64,000 nucleotides of DNA from Bradyrhizobium sp. AZCC 1693 (GCF_036924745.1 NZ_JAZHSD010000001.1:6509001-6573000); one strand, 5' to 3'. Positions 8,771-17,288 are shown, counted from the stretch's first letter. The notes: generated by a model not told the origin, from the sequence alone. Numbers and translations are program-made.

Positions 8771-8995
8771 GGACGGTGACCTCAATCTTTTTCGGCTCTT
8801 GCGTGTGAGCAATGGGGATTGGATGACGGTGGGCCACTATGGCGGGGCCGCGCCGTGCACGTCATTTCGGTCCCTAATATAAGCTTCTTTGACAAAAATG
8901 CGACCCCTGAGGCTCGACATCGGGGGTGATGATGAATCCGCGCATGGCTGCGGGGAACACAAATTTAATCAAGTTTTTTCAATGACTTAAGTGGC

Positions 8996-9160
8996 TCAAA
9001 TCTTGCCGAGCAGCATCAGGATCAGCAGCACGACCAAAATCACCCCAATCAGCCCCATGCCGGAATGGCCACGGCCGTAGCCATAGCCCCTGATGCGGCC
9101 GGAGAAGCCGCCCAGGAGGAGGATGACCAGGATGATGAGGAGTACCGTGCCAAGCGTCAT
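8996..9160 (-). CDS. DUF3309 small membrane protein (54 aa)
   Basis: Two hydrophobic helices (MTLGTVLLIILVILLLGGF and MGLIGVILVVLLILMLLGKI) flank a Gly/Tyr/Arg-rich loop, RGYGYGRGHSG. This is the layout of the DUF3309 family of about 50-residue membrane proteins. A GGGGGAG ribosome binding site lies seven bases before the ATG. The function is unknown; members are often found as isolated genes, as here. Confidence 0.85.
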   Translation of the reverse strand: MTLGTVLLIILVILLLGGFSGRIRGYGYGRGHSGMGLIGVILVVLLILMLLGKI

Positions 9161-9280
9161 AACGCGCTCCCCCGAGGGCGGTGCGGGGCCACGAAAACGC
9201 TCCCGCGGCCCGGATCAAAGCATATTCCGGGCTGCGAGTCCTTGGTCGATCCACCGAAAGGGGTGGGCGCAGATGGGCGT

Positions 9281-9408
9281 GTCGTCATTCCGGGGCGATG
9301 CGCAACATCGAACTCTGGTGCGCAATTGCGCACCTAAGAATCTCGAGATTCCCAGGTGCGCAATTGCGCACCATAGCTCGCATCTTCGATGCGCCCCGAA
9401 ATGACGAC
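9281..9408. repeat. Long dispersed palindrome, GTCATTCC-GGGGCG family, copy 1
   Basis: The outer arms gtcgtcattccggggcg and cgccccgaaatgacgac are inverted. Inside are two tgcgcaattgcgca palindromes flanking a central tctcgaga. Related copies lie at 13122-13245 and 22857-22980. It ends eight bases before the stop of the next minus-strand gene, so it lies in that gene's 3' end. Confidence 0.85.
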
Positions 9409-9415
9409 TGCGTCG

Positions 9416-9790
9416 TCATTTCTTCGTCTCGTCGATCGGCAGCACCTTCAGCGGCGTCGCATAGGGTTCGACGCGAAGGCTGTCGCTGGCGATCAGGCCG
9501 ATCTTGTGCAGCGGCGCCTGCTCGAGATCGCCGCCGGCCGACTTGTGCACCGCGTATCGCCACACGCTCATCGAGCCCTTGGCGACCAGCATCTTGGCAA
9601 TGCCGCCGGCGTTCTGGCCTTCGATCTGGGCAAGATCGCCCTCGCTGATCCCGATCACGATCTCGTCCCTGGCGGTGATGATTTTGAACAGGGAGACCTT
9701 GTCGGCGGCAAAGGCAGGCTGGATCACGACGCTCTCCATAATGAGGGCGGCAAGCCCTGGACCGCACAGCAGACGTTTGGAAATGTGCAT
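9416..9790 (-). CDS. Exported hypothetical protein (124 aa)
   Basis: The start MHISKRLLCGPGLAALIMES leads into a signal peptide with a likely cleavage site after QPAFA near residue 28. The mature part (DKVSLFKIITARDEIVIGIS near its start) is short, mixed alpha/beta and lacks cysteines. I do not recognise the family. A longer frame upstream adds residues with no sign of secretion. It lies downstream of msrB on the same strand but beyond a terminator-like hairpin, so it is probably a separate transcript. Confidence 0.6.
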   Translation of the reverse strand: MHISKRLLCGPGLAALIMESVVIQPAFAADKVSLFKIITARDEIVIGISEGDLAQIEGQNAGGIAKMLVAKGSMSVWRYAVHKSAGGDLEQAPLHKIGLIASDSLRVEPYATPLKVLPIDETKK

Positions 9791-9854
9791 TTCGAAATTT
9801 TCCTTGAGTTTGCGCGCCGGGCAAGCCGGGAAGAAGCGTCCCACCAAACAGAAA

Positions 9855-9885
9855 CCCCGCGCGACCAGCTCTTGGTCGCGCGGGG
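9855..9885 (-). terminator. Rho-independent terminator after msrB
   Basis: A perfect 13-base stem (ccccgcgcgacca and its inverse) with a five-base loop is followed on the minus strand by TTTCTGTTT. It sits 29 bases after the msrB stop codon. Confidence 0.8.
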
Positions 9886-9913
9886 CGTGGAACAAGTTCG
9901 ACCGTTGTCGAAA

Positions 9914-10324
9914 CTATTTCGGCTGCAGCTTCAGGGCCGCCGAGTTGATGCAGTAGCGCAGGCCGGTCGGGCCGGGGCCATCGGGGAAGACGTGGCCGAG
10001 ATGGCCGTTGCATTTCGAGCACAAGACTTCAGTGCGGATCATGCCGTGGCTGACATCGCGCTCCTCGTCGACATGGCTGTCCACGGCGGGCGCGGTGAAG
10101 CTCGGCCAGCCGCAGCCGGAGTCGAACTTGGCATCGGATTCGAACAGCGTCTGGCCACAGCCGGCGCAGGTATAGGTGCCCTTGCGGTGCTCGTGCTCAT
10201 ATTCGCCGGAGAATGGCCGCTCGGTCGCCTTCTCGCGCAGCACGGCGTACTGCATCGGCGATAATTCCTTGCGCCACTCGGCCTCGCTCTTGACGACCTT
10301 GCCGGATGTTTTGGTGTCGGACAT
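9914..10324 (-). CDS. msrB: Peptide-methionine (R)-S-oxide reductase MsrB
   Basis: The enzyme reduces the R epimer of methionine sulfoxide in proteins, with thioredoxin as the usual electron donor. The 136-residue product is a typical single-domain MsrB without a signal peptide, so it should be cytoplasmic. Zinc ligands are the pairs CAGC (Cys53, Cys56) and CSKC (Cys102, Cys105). The catalytic cysteine is Cys125 in GLRYCINS. Other family motifs are GWPSF and [11 protein letters not shown]. An exported MsrA gene lies upstream on the same strand, separated by a dispersed repeat, so repair of both epimers is clustered but in different compartments. Confidence 0.96.
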   Translation of the reverse strand: MSDTKTSGKVVKSEAEWRKELSPMQYAVLREKATERPFSGEYEHEHRKGTYTCAGCGQTLFESDAKFDSGCGWPSFTAPAVDSHVDEERDVSHGMIRTEVLCSKCNGHLGHVFPDGPGPTGLRYCINSAALKLQPK

Positions 10325-10344
10325 TCAGCCTCCTTCGGTTAGAT

Positions 10345-10427
10345 CGTCATTGCGAGCGAAGCGAAGCAATCCATACCTCTGCACGGGAAAGATGGATTGT
10401 TTCGTCGCTTCGCTCCTCGCAATGACG
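10345..10427. repeat. CGTCATTGCGAG palindromic repeat
   Basis: The arms cgtcattgcgagcgaagcga and its imperfect inverse (ending ctcctcgcaatgacg) enclose caatcca and tggattg. It fills the gap between msrA and msrB and would form a long hairpin if the two were co-transcribed. This is a second, unrelated repeat family compared with the GTCATTCC palindromes. Confidence 0.75.
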
Positions 10428-10431
10428 AATA

Positions 10432-11151
10432 TCAGTTGGTAGCCTTCGCGTTGCTCACCAGCGTCGGCTTCTCGATGTAGTTCTCCGTGAAGATCTTCTT
10501 CAGGTTCTCGACCTTCGGGATGTCGTTGAAGGCAATATAGGGCTGGTTCGGGTGCAGCGTCAGGTAGTCCTGGTGATAGTCCTCCGCCGCATAGAACGCC
10601 TGCAGCGGGCCGACCTTGGTCACGATCGGCTTCTTGTAGACCTTGGCGGCGTTGAGCTGGGCGATATAGGCCTCGGCCACCTTCTTCTGCTCGTCATTGG
10701 CGGTGAAGATCGCCGAACGATATTGCGTGCCGGTGTCCGGGCCCTGGCGGTTCAATTGCGTCGGGTCGTGCACGACGGAGAAGAAGATCTGCAGGATCTT
10801 GCCGTAGCTGATCTTCTTCGGATCGTACTTGATCTCGACCGCCTCGGCGTGGCCGGTCGTGCCGGTGCCGATCATGGTGTAGTTCGCGGTCATCTTGCTG
10901 CCGCCGGAATAGCCGGACACCGCGTTGAGCACGCCGGCGGTGTGCTGGTACACGCCCTGAACGCCCCAGAAGCAGCCGCCCGCGATCACGGCGGTCTGGA
11001 TGCCGTCGGCGGCCTGAACGTCGAGGGCGGGCGGGGGAATGATGACGGCTTCCTCGGAGGCGCGCGAGGGGCTGATGGTAACCGCGGCGATGGCCAGCGC
11101 GCCGATGGCGGCAGCGCACAGCGACAGGCGGCTGAGATGGCGAGGGGACAT
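10432..11151 (-). CDS. msrA: Exported peptide-methionine (S)-S-oxide reductase MsrA
   Basis: MsrA reduces the S epimer of methionine sulfoxide. The 239-residue product starts with a signal peptide (MSPRHLSRLSLCAAAIGALA, cleavage near residue 31), so it acts in the periplasm or on the membrane. The catalytic motif GGCFWGVQGVY puts the nucleophile at Cys60. Other family blocks are SGYSGG, GHAEAVEIKYDP and DPTQLNRQGPDTGTQYRS. No clear C-terminal resolving Cys pair is visible. A GAGGAAA ribosome site before this ATG fixes the start; the longer upstream frame is non-coding in character. Confidence 0.95.
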   Translation of the reverse strand: MSPRHLSRLSLCAAAIGALAIAAVTISPSRASEEAVIIPPPALDVQAADGIQTAVIAGGCFWGVQGVYQHTAGVLNAVSGYSGGSKMTANYTMIGTGTTGHAEAVEIKYDPKKISYGKILQIFFSVVHDPTQLNRQGPDTGTQYRSAIFTANDEQKKVAEAYIAQLNAAKVYKKPIVTKVGPLQAFYAAEDYHQDYLTLHPNQPYIAFNDIPKVENLKKIFTENYIEKPTLVSNAKATN

Positions 11152-11403
11152 GGTTTCCTCTTTCGGCAATGGTTGGGGGCAGTCTAGAGCGGGATCGGCG
11201 TTTCGCAATCGGCTCAATTCTCTCCGATGCCCAAGATACGGCGCGGCTTGCGGATTGTTACGGCGTGCGCCACACGAGTTCGTGAATAAGGCCATCTGCC
11301 CAAGCATTTAGAGGGGATGCTTGACCGGTGTGGGCCTCCCTTTCCACAATGAACCGCCGGTCGCGCGCCGCGACCAAAATCCATGTGCCGGAGCGTTCTG
11401 CCG

Positions 11404-13113
11404 ATGTTGCGGGCCTTGTTGCTGGGTCTCGTCATGCTTGTTGCCGCCAGCCCCGCGCGGGCCGCCGGCGATGTCGAAACCTGCCGGAATGCCACGGCGG
11501 AACCCACAGCACGCCTCGCGGCCTGCGAGAGCGTGATCGCCGACGACAAGATCACCGGCCCCTCCCGGGCCGCCGCCTTCTGGTTTCGCGGCGACAGCCT
11601 GATGAAGAAGCGCGACTACGATGGCGCAATCGCGGCCTTCACCGCTTCCCACGAGATCGCGCCCCAGAATATCAACGTCATCAATGCGCGCGGCATCGCC
11701 TACAGTTACAAGGGCGACGACGAGCGTGCGCTCGCCGACTACGATCTGTGCCTGCAACTGCGTCCGACTTACGGCAGTGCCTATAATAACCGCGGCCTGA
11801 TCTTCATGCGCAGGGGCGAGCTGCAGCGCGCGCTCGATGAATTCAACCTGGCGGTCAAACACGTCTTCAACGATCAGAGCCGCTTTCTCCACCACTACAA
11901 CCGGGCCCGCGTCGAGGGCTTGCTCAAGCTGTACGACGCCTCGCTCGCCGATTACGCCGAAGCGCAGAAGGTCAATCCCGATGGCCCGCAGGTTCCGGCC
12001 TACCGGTGCATTACCTACACCAGCATGGGCAAGTTCGATGAAGCGCTCGCCGACTGCAACGCGGCGTTGGCGAAGGCGCCGAACCAGATCTACACGCTGA
12101 CAAGCCGCGCCAACGCCTATCTCGGCAAGGGCAATCTCGACGCCGCACTCGACAATTACAACCAGGTGCTCAAGACCAATCCGAACTACGTCCGCGCCTA
12201 TGTCGGCCGCGGGCAGCTTTACGAGAAGCGCCGCAACCCTGCCGCCGCACGTGCCGACTATCGATCGGCGGCCAACGCCGTGGCGGCGCGGCGCGAGGAC
12301 ATCGACACCACGCTCGCGCGCCGTGTCGCCAAGGAGCGGCTGGAAGCGCTGCTGGGCACGGCGGCGCCTGCTCCGGCGGGCAAGACCACGCCATCAGCGC
12401 CGGCGGGGCCGCGCAAGGTCGCGCTGATCGTCGGCAATGGCGCCTACAGGAATGTTGCCCCGCTGGATAATCCGCCGCGCGACGCCAAACTGCTAGCGTC
12501 GACCTTTCGCGAGCTCGGCTTTGCCACGGTCACGCTGGCGCCCGATCTCTCCCGGGACAAATTCTTCGCCACCCTGCACGAATTCGGCATGGAGGCCGAA
12601 AAGGCGGACTGGGCTGTCGTCTATTATGCCGGTCACGGCATGGAAATCGGCGGCGTGAATTATCTGATTCCGGTCGATGCCAGGCTGAAGGCCGACAGTG
12701 ACGCGGAGACGCAGGCGGTGGCGCTGGAGCAGGTGATCGCATCCGTGGCGGGCGCACGGAAACTGCGGCTGGTGATGCTCGACGCCTGCCGCGACAATCC
12801 CTTTGAAAAGACCATGCAGCGGACGATTGCGCTGAAGCTCGTCAACCGCGGCTTCTCCAACATCGAGCCGGAAGCCGGCTTCATGGTGGTCTATGCCGCC
12901 AAGCACGGCGAGACCGCGCTCGACGGTGATTCCCTCAACAGCCCGTTCGCCACGGTGCTCGCGCGCGTCATCAAGGAACCGAGGATCGAAGTGCGAAAGC
13001 TGTTCGATATCGTCCGCGACGATGTCTGGAAGGCCACCAACCGCACGCAGCAGCCGTTCACCTACGGCTCATTGCCCGGCCGCGAGGATTTTTATTTCGT
13101 GGCGGGGAAGTGA
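11404..13113 (+). CDS. Exported TPR protein with caspase-like (peptidase C14) domain
   Basis: The 569-residue product begins with a signal peptide (MLRALLLGLVMLVAASPARA). Residues 40-300 are tetratricopeptide-type helix pairs with phrases such as NVINARGIAYSYKGDDERAL and AYNNRGLIFMRRGELQRALD. After a short linker comes a caspase-like domain from RKVALIVGNGAYRNVAPLDN. It keeps both members of the dyad: His411 in VVYYAGHGMEIGG and Cys462 in LMLDACRDNPF. Such orthocaspases usually cleave after basic residues; no substrate can be named. ATG 11383 is an alternative start adding seven residues. The gene has no clear operon partner. A dispersed palindrome follows its stop. Confidence 0.88.
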   Translation: MLRALLLGLVMLVAASPARAAGDVETCRNATAEPTARLAACESVIADDKITGPSRAAAFWFRGDSLMKKRDYDGAIAAFTASHEIAPQNINVINARGIAYSYKGDDERALADYDLCLQLRPTYGSAYNNRGLIFMRRGELQRALDEFNLAVKHVFNDQSRFLHHYNRARVEGLLKLYDASLADYAEAQKVNPDGPQVPAYRCITYTSMGKFDEALADCNAALAKAPNQIYTLTSRANAYLGKGNLDAALDNYNQVLKTNPNYVRAYVGRGQLYEKRRNPAAARADYRSAANAVAARREDIDTTLARRVAKERLEALLGTAAPAPAGKTTPSAPAGPRKVALIVGNGAYRNVAPLDNPPRDAKLLASTFRELGFATVTLAPDLSRDKFFATLHEFGMEAEKADWAVVYYAGHGMEIGGVNYLIPVDARLKADSDAETQAVALEQVIASVAGARKLRLVMLDACRDNPFEKTMQRTIALKLVNRGFSNIEPEAGFMVVYAAKHGETALDGDSLNSPFATVLARVIKEPRIEVRKLFDIVRDDVWKATNRTQQPFTYGSLPGREDFYFVAGK

Positions 13114-13121
13114 CGCGCCAG

Positions 13122-13245
13122 CGTCATTCCGGGATGGTGCGCAGCACCAGACCTCAGATGCGCAATTGCGCATCGGGGAATCTCGAGATTCCACAATGTG
13201 CAATTGCACATTGGGGTTCGATGCCTCGCATCGCCCCGGAATGAC
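13122..13245. repeat. Long dispersed palindrome, GTCATTCC-GGGGCG family, copy 2
   Basis: Nearly identical to the reverse complement of the copy at 22857-22980, with only a couple of differences visible by eye. Arms gtcattccgggatggtgcgc and tcgcatcgccccggaatgac enclose two AATT-centred palindromes and tctcgaga. It separates the convergent caspase and helicase genes and may act as a shared 3' hairpin. Confidence 0.88.
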
Positions 13246-13255
13246 GGCTATGCCG

Positions 13256-14371
13256 TCACACCACCACGCTCAGCCGCTTCGCCGCTCGCGTGATGCCGGT
13301 GTAGAGCCACCGTGCCCGGCTGTCCTGGAACGCAAAGCTCTCGTCGAACAGCACCACGTCGTCCCATTGCGAACCCTGCGACTTGTGCACGGTGAGCACG
13401 TAGCCGTAGTCGAATTCGTCATAGGGCTTGCGCTGCTCCCACGGGATCGCCTCGATGCCGCCCTCGAAGCAGTCGTGGCGCACCGAAACCTTGGTGACCT
13501 TGTGGCCGAACTCTTCGTCGGGCGAGAGCCGCATGGTCAGGATTTTTGATTTCGCTCGCGGCTGGGTGCGCGACTTCACCCGCCACAGCCCGCCGTTGAA
13601 CAGGCCCTTCTTGCGGTTGTTGCGCAGGCAGACCAGCTTGTCGCCGGCCACCGGCAAGGGATCCTCGATGTTCTGCTTCTGGCGCACCCGCATGTTGTAG
13701 GCGCGGCGGGTGTTGTTGCGTCCGACCAGCACCTGGTCGGCGCTCATCACACGATCCGGGTCGAGCTCGCTACGCAGCACCACCTCGCTCTCGCCGTGGC
13801 GGCCGATTTCGAGTTCGCGGCCCTCGCGGATATCCATCGACATCCGCACGATCGGATCGTCCTGCGCCTGGCGATGCACCTCGGTCAGCATCGCGTCGGG
13901 CTCGCAGTCCGTGAAGAAGCCGCCGCCCTGGATCGGCGGCAACTGCGCGGGATCGCCGAGCACCAGCAGGGGGCAGTCGAACGACATCAGGTCGCGGCCA
14001 AGTTCTGCATCCACCATCGAACATTCGTCGATCACGATCAGCTTTGCCTTGGAAGCGGGCGCATCGTCCCACAGCTCAAAGCTCGGCTGCTCGACGCCGG
14101 ATTCCTTGGCGCGATAGATCAGCGAGTGAATGGTGGAGGCGTTGTCGCAACCCTTGTTGCGCATCACCAGCGCGGCCTTGCCGGTGAAGGCAGCATATTT
14201 CACCTCGCCATCGACGCCTTCGGCGATGTGGCGCGCCAGTGTGGTCTTGCCGGTGCCGGCATAGCCGAACAGGCGAAACACCGGCGGCGTGCCGCCCGTG
14301 CCGGGCTTGGCCTTCAGCCAGTCGGCAACGGCCTTCAGCGCGGAATCCTGATGCGGCGTGAACGTGGTCAT
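13256..14371 (-). CDS. Small RecD-like superfamily 1 DNA helicase (371 aa)
   Basis: The product has the SF1 helicase order: Walker A in LFGYAGTGKTTLARHI near residue 38, Walker B in KLIVIDECSMVDAEL, motif III in LLVLGDPAQLPPI, and the C-terminal UvrD/RecD motif DYGYVLTVHKSQGSQWDDVV with the arginine-containing ending LYTGITRAAKRLSVV. It is shorter than full RecD and lacks an N-terminal RecBC-interaction region, so it resembles the stand-alone RecD2-like or Dda-like helicases. A role in DNA repair or fork processing is inferred from the family. The ATG chosen gives MTTFTPHQDSALKAVADWLK, a normal family start. Confidence 0.88.
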   Translation of the reverse strand: MTTFTPHQDSALKAVADWLKAKPGTGGTPPVFRLFGYAGTGKTTLARHIAEGVDGEVKYAAFTGKAALVMRNKGCDNASTIHSLIYRAKESGVEQPSFELWDDAPASKAKLIVIDECSMVDAELGRDLMSFDCPLLVLGDPAQLPPIQGGGFFTDCEPDAMLTEVHRQAQDDPIVRMSMDIREGRELEIGRHGESEVVLRSELDPDRVMSADQVLVGRNNTRRAYNMRVRQKQNIEDPLPVAGDKLVCLRNNRKKGLFNGGLWRVKSRTQPRAKSKILTMRLSPDEEFGHKVTKVSVRHDCFEGGIEAIPWEQRKPYDEFDYGYVLTVHKSQGSQWDDVVLFDESFAFQDSRARWLYTGITRAAKRLSVVV

Positions 14372-14558
14372 GGGGTCCAGATGGAGTGCAGAGCGGGCGG
14401 TGAGGCCGCGACTCAACGGAAGCGTAAAGCTAACCATTCGCGCGTTCCATGCAAGGCTGCTTCCGCGTCACGGAATCGCTGTTTCGCGGCCGAGGCTGGA
14501 CTTGGAGCGGATGGCGAATACACTGACCGAAAACAACAAGCGGTCGTTGGGAGGCGTC

Positions 14559-15767
14559 ATGAAATTCGGCATCTTTTACGAGCTGCAACTGCCGCGCCCC
14601 TGGGAAGAGGGCGACGAGCTCCGGCTCTACCAGAACGCGCTGACCCAACTCGAGACCGCCGACCGGCTCGGCTATGACCACGCCTGGGTTGTCGAACATC
14701 ATTTCCTGGAAGAATACTCCCACTCGCCCGCGCCGGAATCCTTTCTCGCCGCGGCCAGCCAGCGGACCAGGAACATCCGGCTCGGCCACGGCATTTTCCA
14801 GCTCACGACAAATCATCCCGCTCGGGTCGCCGAGCGGGTTGCGGTGCTCGATCTCCTGAGCAACGGCCGCTGCGAGTTCGGCATGGGCGAGAGCGCCTCC
14901 ATCACCGAACTGACGCCGTTCGGCCGTGACATGGAAACCAAGCGCGAGGTGTTCGAGGAGGCGGTACAGGCGATCTTCCCGATGTTCACGAAAGTGGGCA
15001 CCGAGCATCACGGCAAGCATTTCGACATTCCCCTGCGCAACGTGGTGCCCAAACCCGTGCAGAAGCCGCATCCGCCGCTGTGGATGGCGTGCTCGCAACT
15101 GCCGACCATCGAGCGCGCCGGCGAGAACGGCTTTGGCGCGCTCGGCTTCCAGTTCGTCAGCGCGGACGCCGCGCATGCCTGGGTGCATGCCTATTACAAC
15201 GCGATCACCAAGCGCTTGAAGAAGCTCGCCGATTACGAGATCAACCCGAACATGGCGCTGGTCTCGTTCTTCATGTGCGCCAGGACCGACGAGGAAGCCC
15301 GCGCCCGCGCCGACGGCGCCACCTTCTTCCAGTTCGCGCTGCGCTATTACGGCGCCGCGCAGAACCGGCAGCGCCCCGCGCCCGGCACGGTCAATATGTG
15401 GGATGAGTACAACAAGTGGAAGCGCGACAACCCGGGAGCGCAGGAGGCGGCGCTGCGCGGCGGCCTGATCGGATCGCCGGAGACCATCGCTAAGAAGCTG
15501 CGGCGCTTCCGCGCTTCCCATATCGACCAGGTGATCCTGCTCAACCAGGCCGGCAAGAACACCCATGAGCATATCTGCGAGTCGCTTGAACTGTTCGGCA
15601 AGGAAGTGATGCCGGAATTCCAGAACGACCCCGAGCATGTGGCGTGGAAGAAAGGCGTGATGAGCGGCGCGATCCAGCTCGAAGAGATCGATACCGACGC
15701 ATTCAAGGATCGTTACGGCAAGCTGGCGGTGAGCGTCTCACCGGCGCCGAAGGTGGCGGCGGGATAG
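14559..15767 (+). CDS. Luciferase-like (LLM-class) flavin monooxygenase
   Basis: A 402-residue bacterial-luciferase-like protein with a TIM-barrel core. Diagnostic segments are KFGIFYELQLPRPW at the start, YDHAWVVEHHFLEEYSHSP, RLGHGIFQLTTNHPARVAER, and RCEFGMGESASITEL. Members use reduced flavin and oxygen on substrates such as sulfonates, amines or long-chain compounds; this one cannot be assigned. The start at 14559 has a GGGAGG ribosome site directly before it and gives the family N terminus; ATG 14511 would add 16 residues. It lies next to the sulfonate-transport locus, so use on an organosulfur substrate is possible but unproven. Confidence 0.88.
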   Translation: MKFGIFYELQLPRPWEEGDELRLYQNALTQLETADRLGYDHAWVVEHHFLEEYSHSPAPESFLAAASQRTRNIRLGHGIFQLTTNHPARVAERVAVLDLLSNGRCEFGMGESASITELTPFGRDMETKREVFEEAVQAIFPMFTKVGTEHHGKHFDIPLRNVVPKPVQKPHPPLWMACSQLPTIERAGENGFGALGFQFVSADAAHAWVHAYYNAITKRLKKLADYEINPNMALVSFFMCARTDEEARARADGATFFQFALRYYGAAQNRQRPAPGTVNMWDEYNKWKRDNPGAQEAALRGGLIGSPETIAKKLRRFRASHIDQVILLNQAGKNTHEHICESLELFGKEVMPEFQNDPEHVAWKKGVMSGAIQLEEIDTDAFKDRYGKLAVSVSPAPKVAAG

Positions 15768-15824
15768 CGGCCCATGGGCTGGAGCGGCGCGACAGGGACT
15801 CGCGCCGTTCCGTGGTGCGCGCCA

Positions 15825-16811
15825 TCAATTCGAATTCGCGGCCGCCGTAAAGCTGCGATCGACCGCCTTGTTGACGTCGAGCGTCTTCGTCAGGATCCCG
15901 TAGCGGGTGGCGCGGTCCGATGCTTCCTGAACTTCCCTGACGATGCTTTCGTCGATCGCGATCGGGCTGGTGCGCTGTGCCTTGTAGGCGCTCAGCAGTA
16001 CATCTTCGGGAAGCCTGGTGAGTTCCGCGGTATTCTCCGCGTATTCAGGCAGATGATCCAGCGACCAGAGCCGTGCCCTGTTGAGCCGCTGCACGAGATC
16101 CTGCACGGCCGCGCGCTTGGTGGTGATGGCGCTATCGGATGCCACGATGAAGGTGACGGTCGGCGTCAGGCCCTCGCCATTGGCGATGACCCGCGCGTTG
16201 TCCTTGAGCGTGGCATAGGACACGTACGGCTCCCACACCGCCCATGCATCGATCGAGCCCGCGACCAGCGCGATCTTCGCATCCACCGGCCCGAGCGGCG
16301 CAAAGGTCGCGTCGTCGATCTTGTGGCCGGCCTTCTCCAGCGTCGCGTCGATCAGGAACTGGCCCCAGCCGCCGCGCGTTCCCGCGAGGCGCTTGCCCTT
16401 GAGGTCGGCGACCGACTTGATCGGCGAATCCTGGCGAACCAGGATGGCCTGTGTCCTGGCATCGGAGCGGGTGCCGCCGATGGCCTTGATCGGAGCGCCG
16501 GCCGCATACACCGTCAGGAACGAGAGATCGCCGGTGTAGCCGACATCCAGCGCGCCCGCGTTCAGTGCTTCGAGAATGGGCGCGGCAGCAGGAAATTCCG
16601 ACCATTCGATCCTGTAAGGCAAATCCTTCGCGTAGCCTGAGATTTCAAGCAAGGAACGGTTGCCGCCCTTCTGGTCGCCGACACGGAGCGTCACGGTGTC
16701 TGCGGCCAGCGCCGATGCTGTAATCACCACGCCGATCGCCGCGCCGAACAACGTGGCGCCGATGCGACGGAGACGCGCGTGGGCGCGCGATTCAAGTTTG
16801 GTTGCATTCAT
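15825..16811 (-). CDS. ABC transporter substrate-binding protein, sulfonate/nitrate (SsuA) type
   Basis: The 328-residue product has an N-terminal signal segment with a hydrophobic stretch around residues 17-35 (GATLFGAAIGVVITASALAA) and then the periplasmic fold of SsuA/TauA proteins: TVTLRVGDQKGGNRSLLEIS, ILEALNAGALDVGYTGDLSF, and GSIDAWAVWEPYVSYATL. Such proteins deliver alkanesulfonates, taurine or related anions to an inner-membrane permease. It has no permease or ATPase on its own strand and is divergent from an operon that encodes two more binding proteins with SsuC and SsuB, so it probably shares that permease. Specificity is not readable. Confidence 0.88.
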   Translation of the reverse strand: MNATKLESRAHARLRRIGATLFGAAIGVVITASALAADTVTLRVGDQKGGNRSLLEISGYAKDLPYRIEWSEFPAAAPILEALNAGALDVGYTGDLSFLTVYAAGAPIKAIGGTRSDARTQAILVRQDSPIKSVADLKGKRLAGTRGGWGQFLIDATLEKAGHKIDDATFAPLGPVDAKIALVAGSIDAWAVWEPYVSYATLKDNARVIANGEGLTPTVTFIVASDSAITTKRAAVQDLVQRLNRARLWSLDHLPEYAENTAELTRLPEDVLLSAYKAQRTSPIAIDESIVREVQEASDRATRYGILTKTLDVNKAVDRSFTAAANSN

Positions 16812-17158
16812 GTTTTTGATCTTTCTCGTTTCATTCGCTGCATTGCGTGGGCGCAATCAGCGATGAGAAAAGCCTACGGGCGACCGAGACGCAGTCAATG
16901 AAATGGCTGACTGAATTGCGTTAAGAGGTCGCAATGAATCATTCGCTCGAATTCATTGTCGTGAAACGAAATCGTATACAGCGTAGCTATCGCTCAAATA
17001 CTGTGCAGCAAGTCGCTCGCGACATGTCGTCGAACTTCCGCTGCGCAAGCGATCGGTAGACAAAGTCACAGCGCCGTGAAGCGTTTGACGTGGTTCCGAT
17101 CGTGTGTGCTGCGGGAAAAAATATCGTCGCAATCGGCCATCCAACAATAAATGCGTTG

Positions 17159-17176
17159 TGTCATTGTCGAATGACA
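17159..17176. promoter_or_regulatory. Palindromic operator-like site, divergent ssu region
   Basis: A perfect inverted repeat, TGTCATT-gtcg-AATGACA, lies between the two divergent binding-protein genes. A second inverted repeat, aatgaat with attcatt, is at 16933-16957. Both have the size of a transcription-factor operator. No regulator gene is adjacent, so the binding protein is unknown; a LysR-type sulfur regulator is only one option. Confidence 0.45.
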
Positions 17177-17233
17177 GAACGCGCATCGTTATTTTTTGCG
17201 GGCGCTCGACAGTCTGAACCGAGGATCCCATCA

Positions 17234-17280
17234 TCCTGACGTCGCATGATCGCGCGACGTCGCGCGCATGATCGTCAGGA
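17234..17280. promoter_or_regulatory. Long imperfect palindrome before the ssu operon
   Basis: The outer arms tcctgac and gtcagga enclose catgatcg elements and a central gcgcgacgtcgcgc. It ends eight bases before the start codon at 17289, and its last bases form the ribosome binding site. If transcribed, the hairpin would sequester the ribosome site, so translational control is possible. Confidence 0.5.
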
Positions 17281-17288
17281 GAGTTGTA

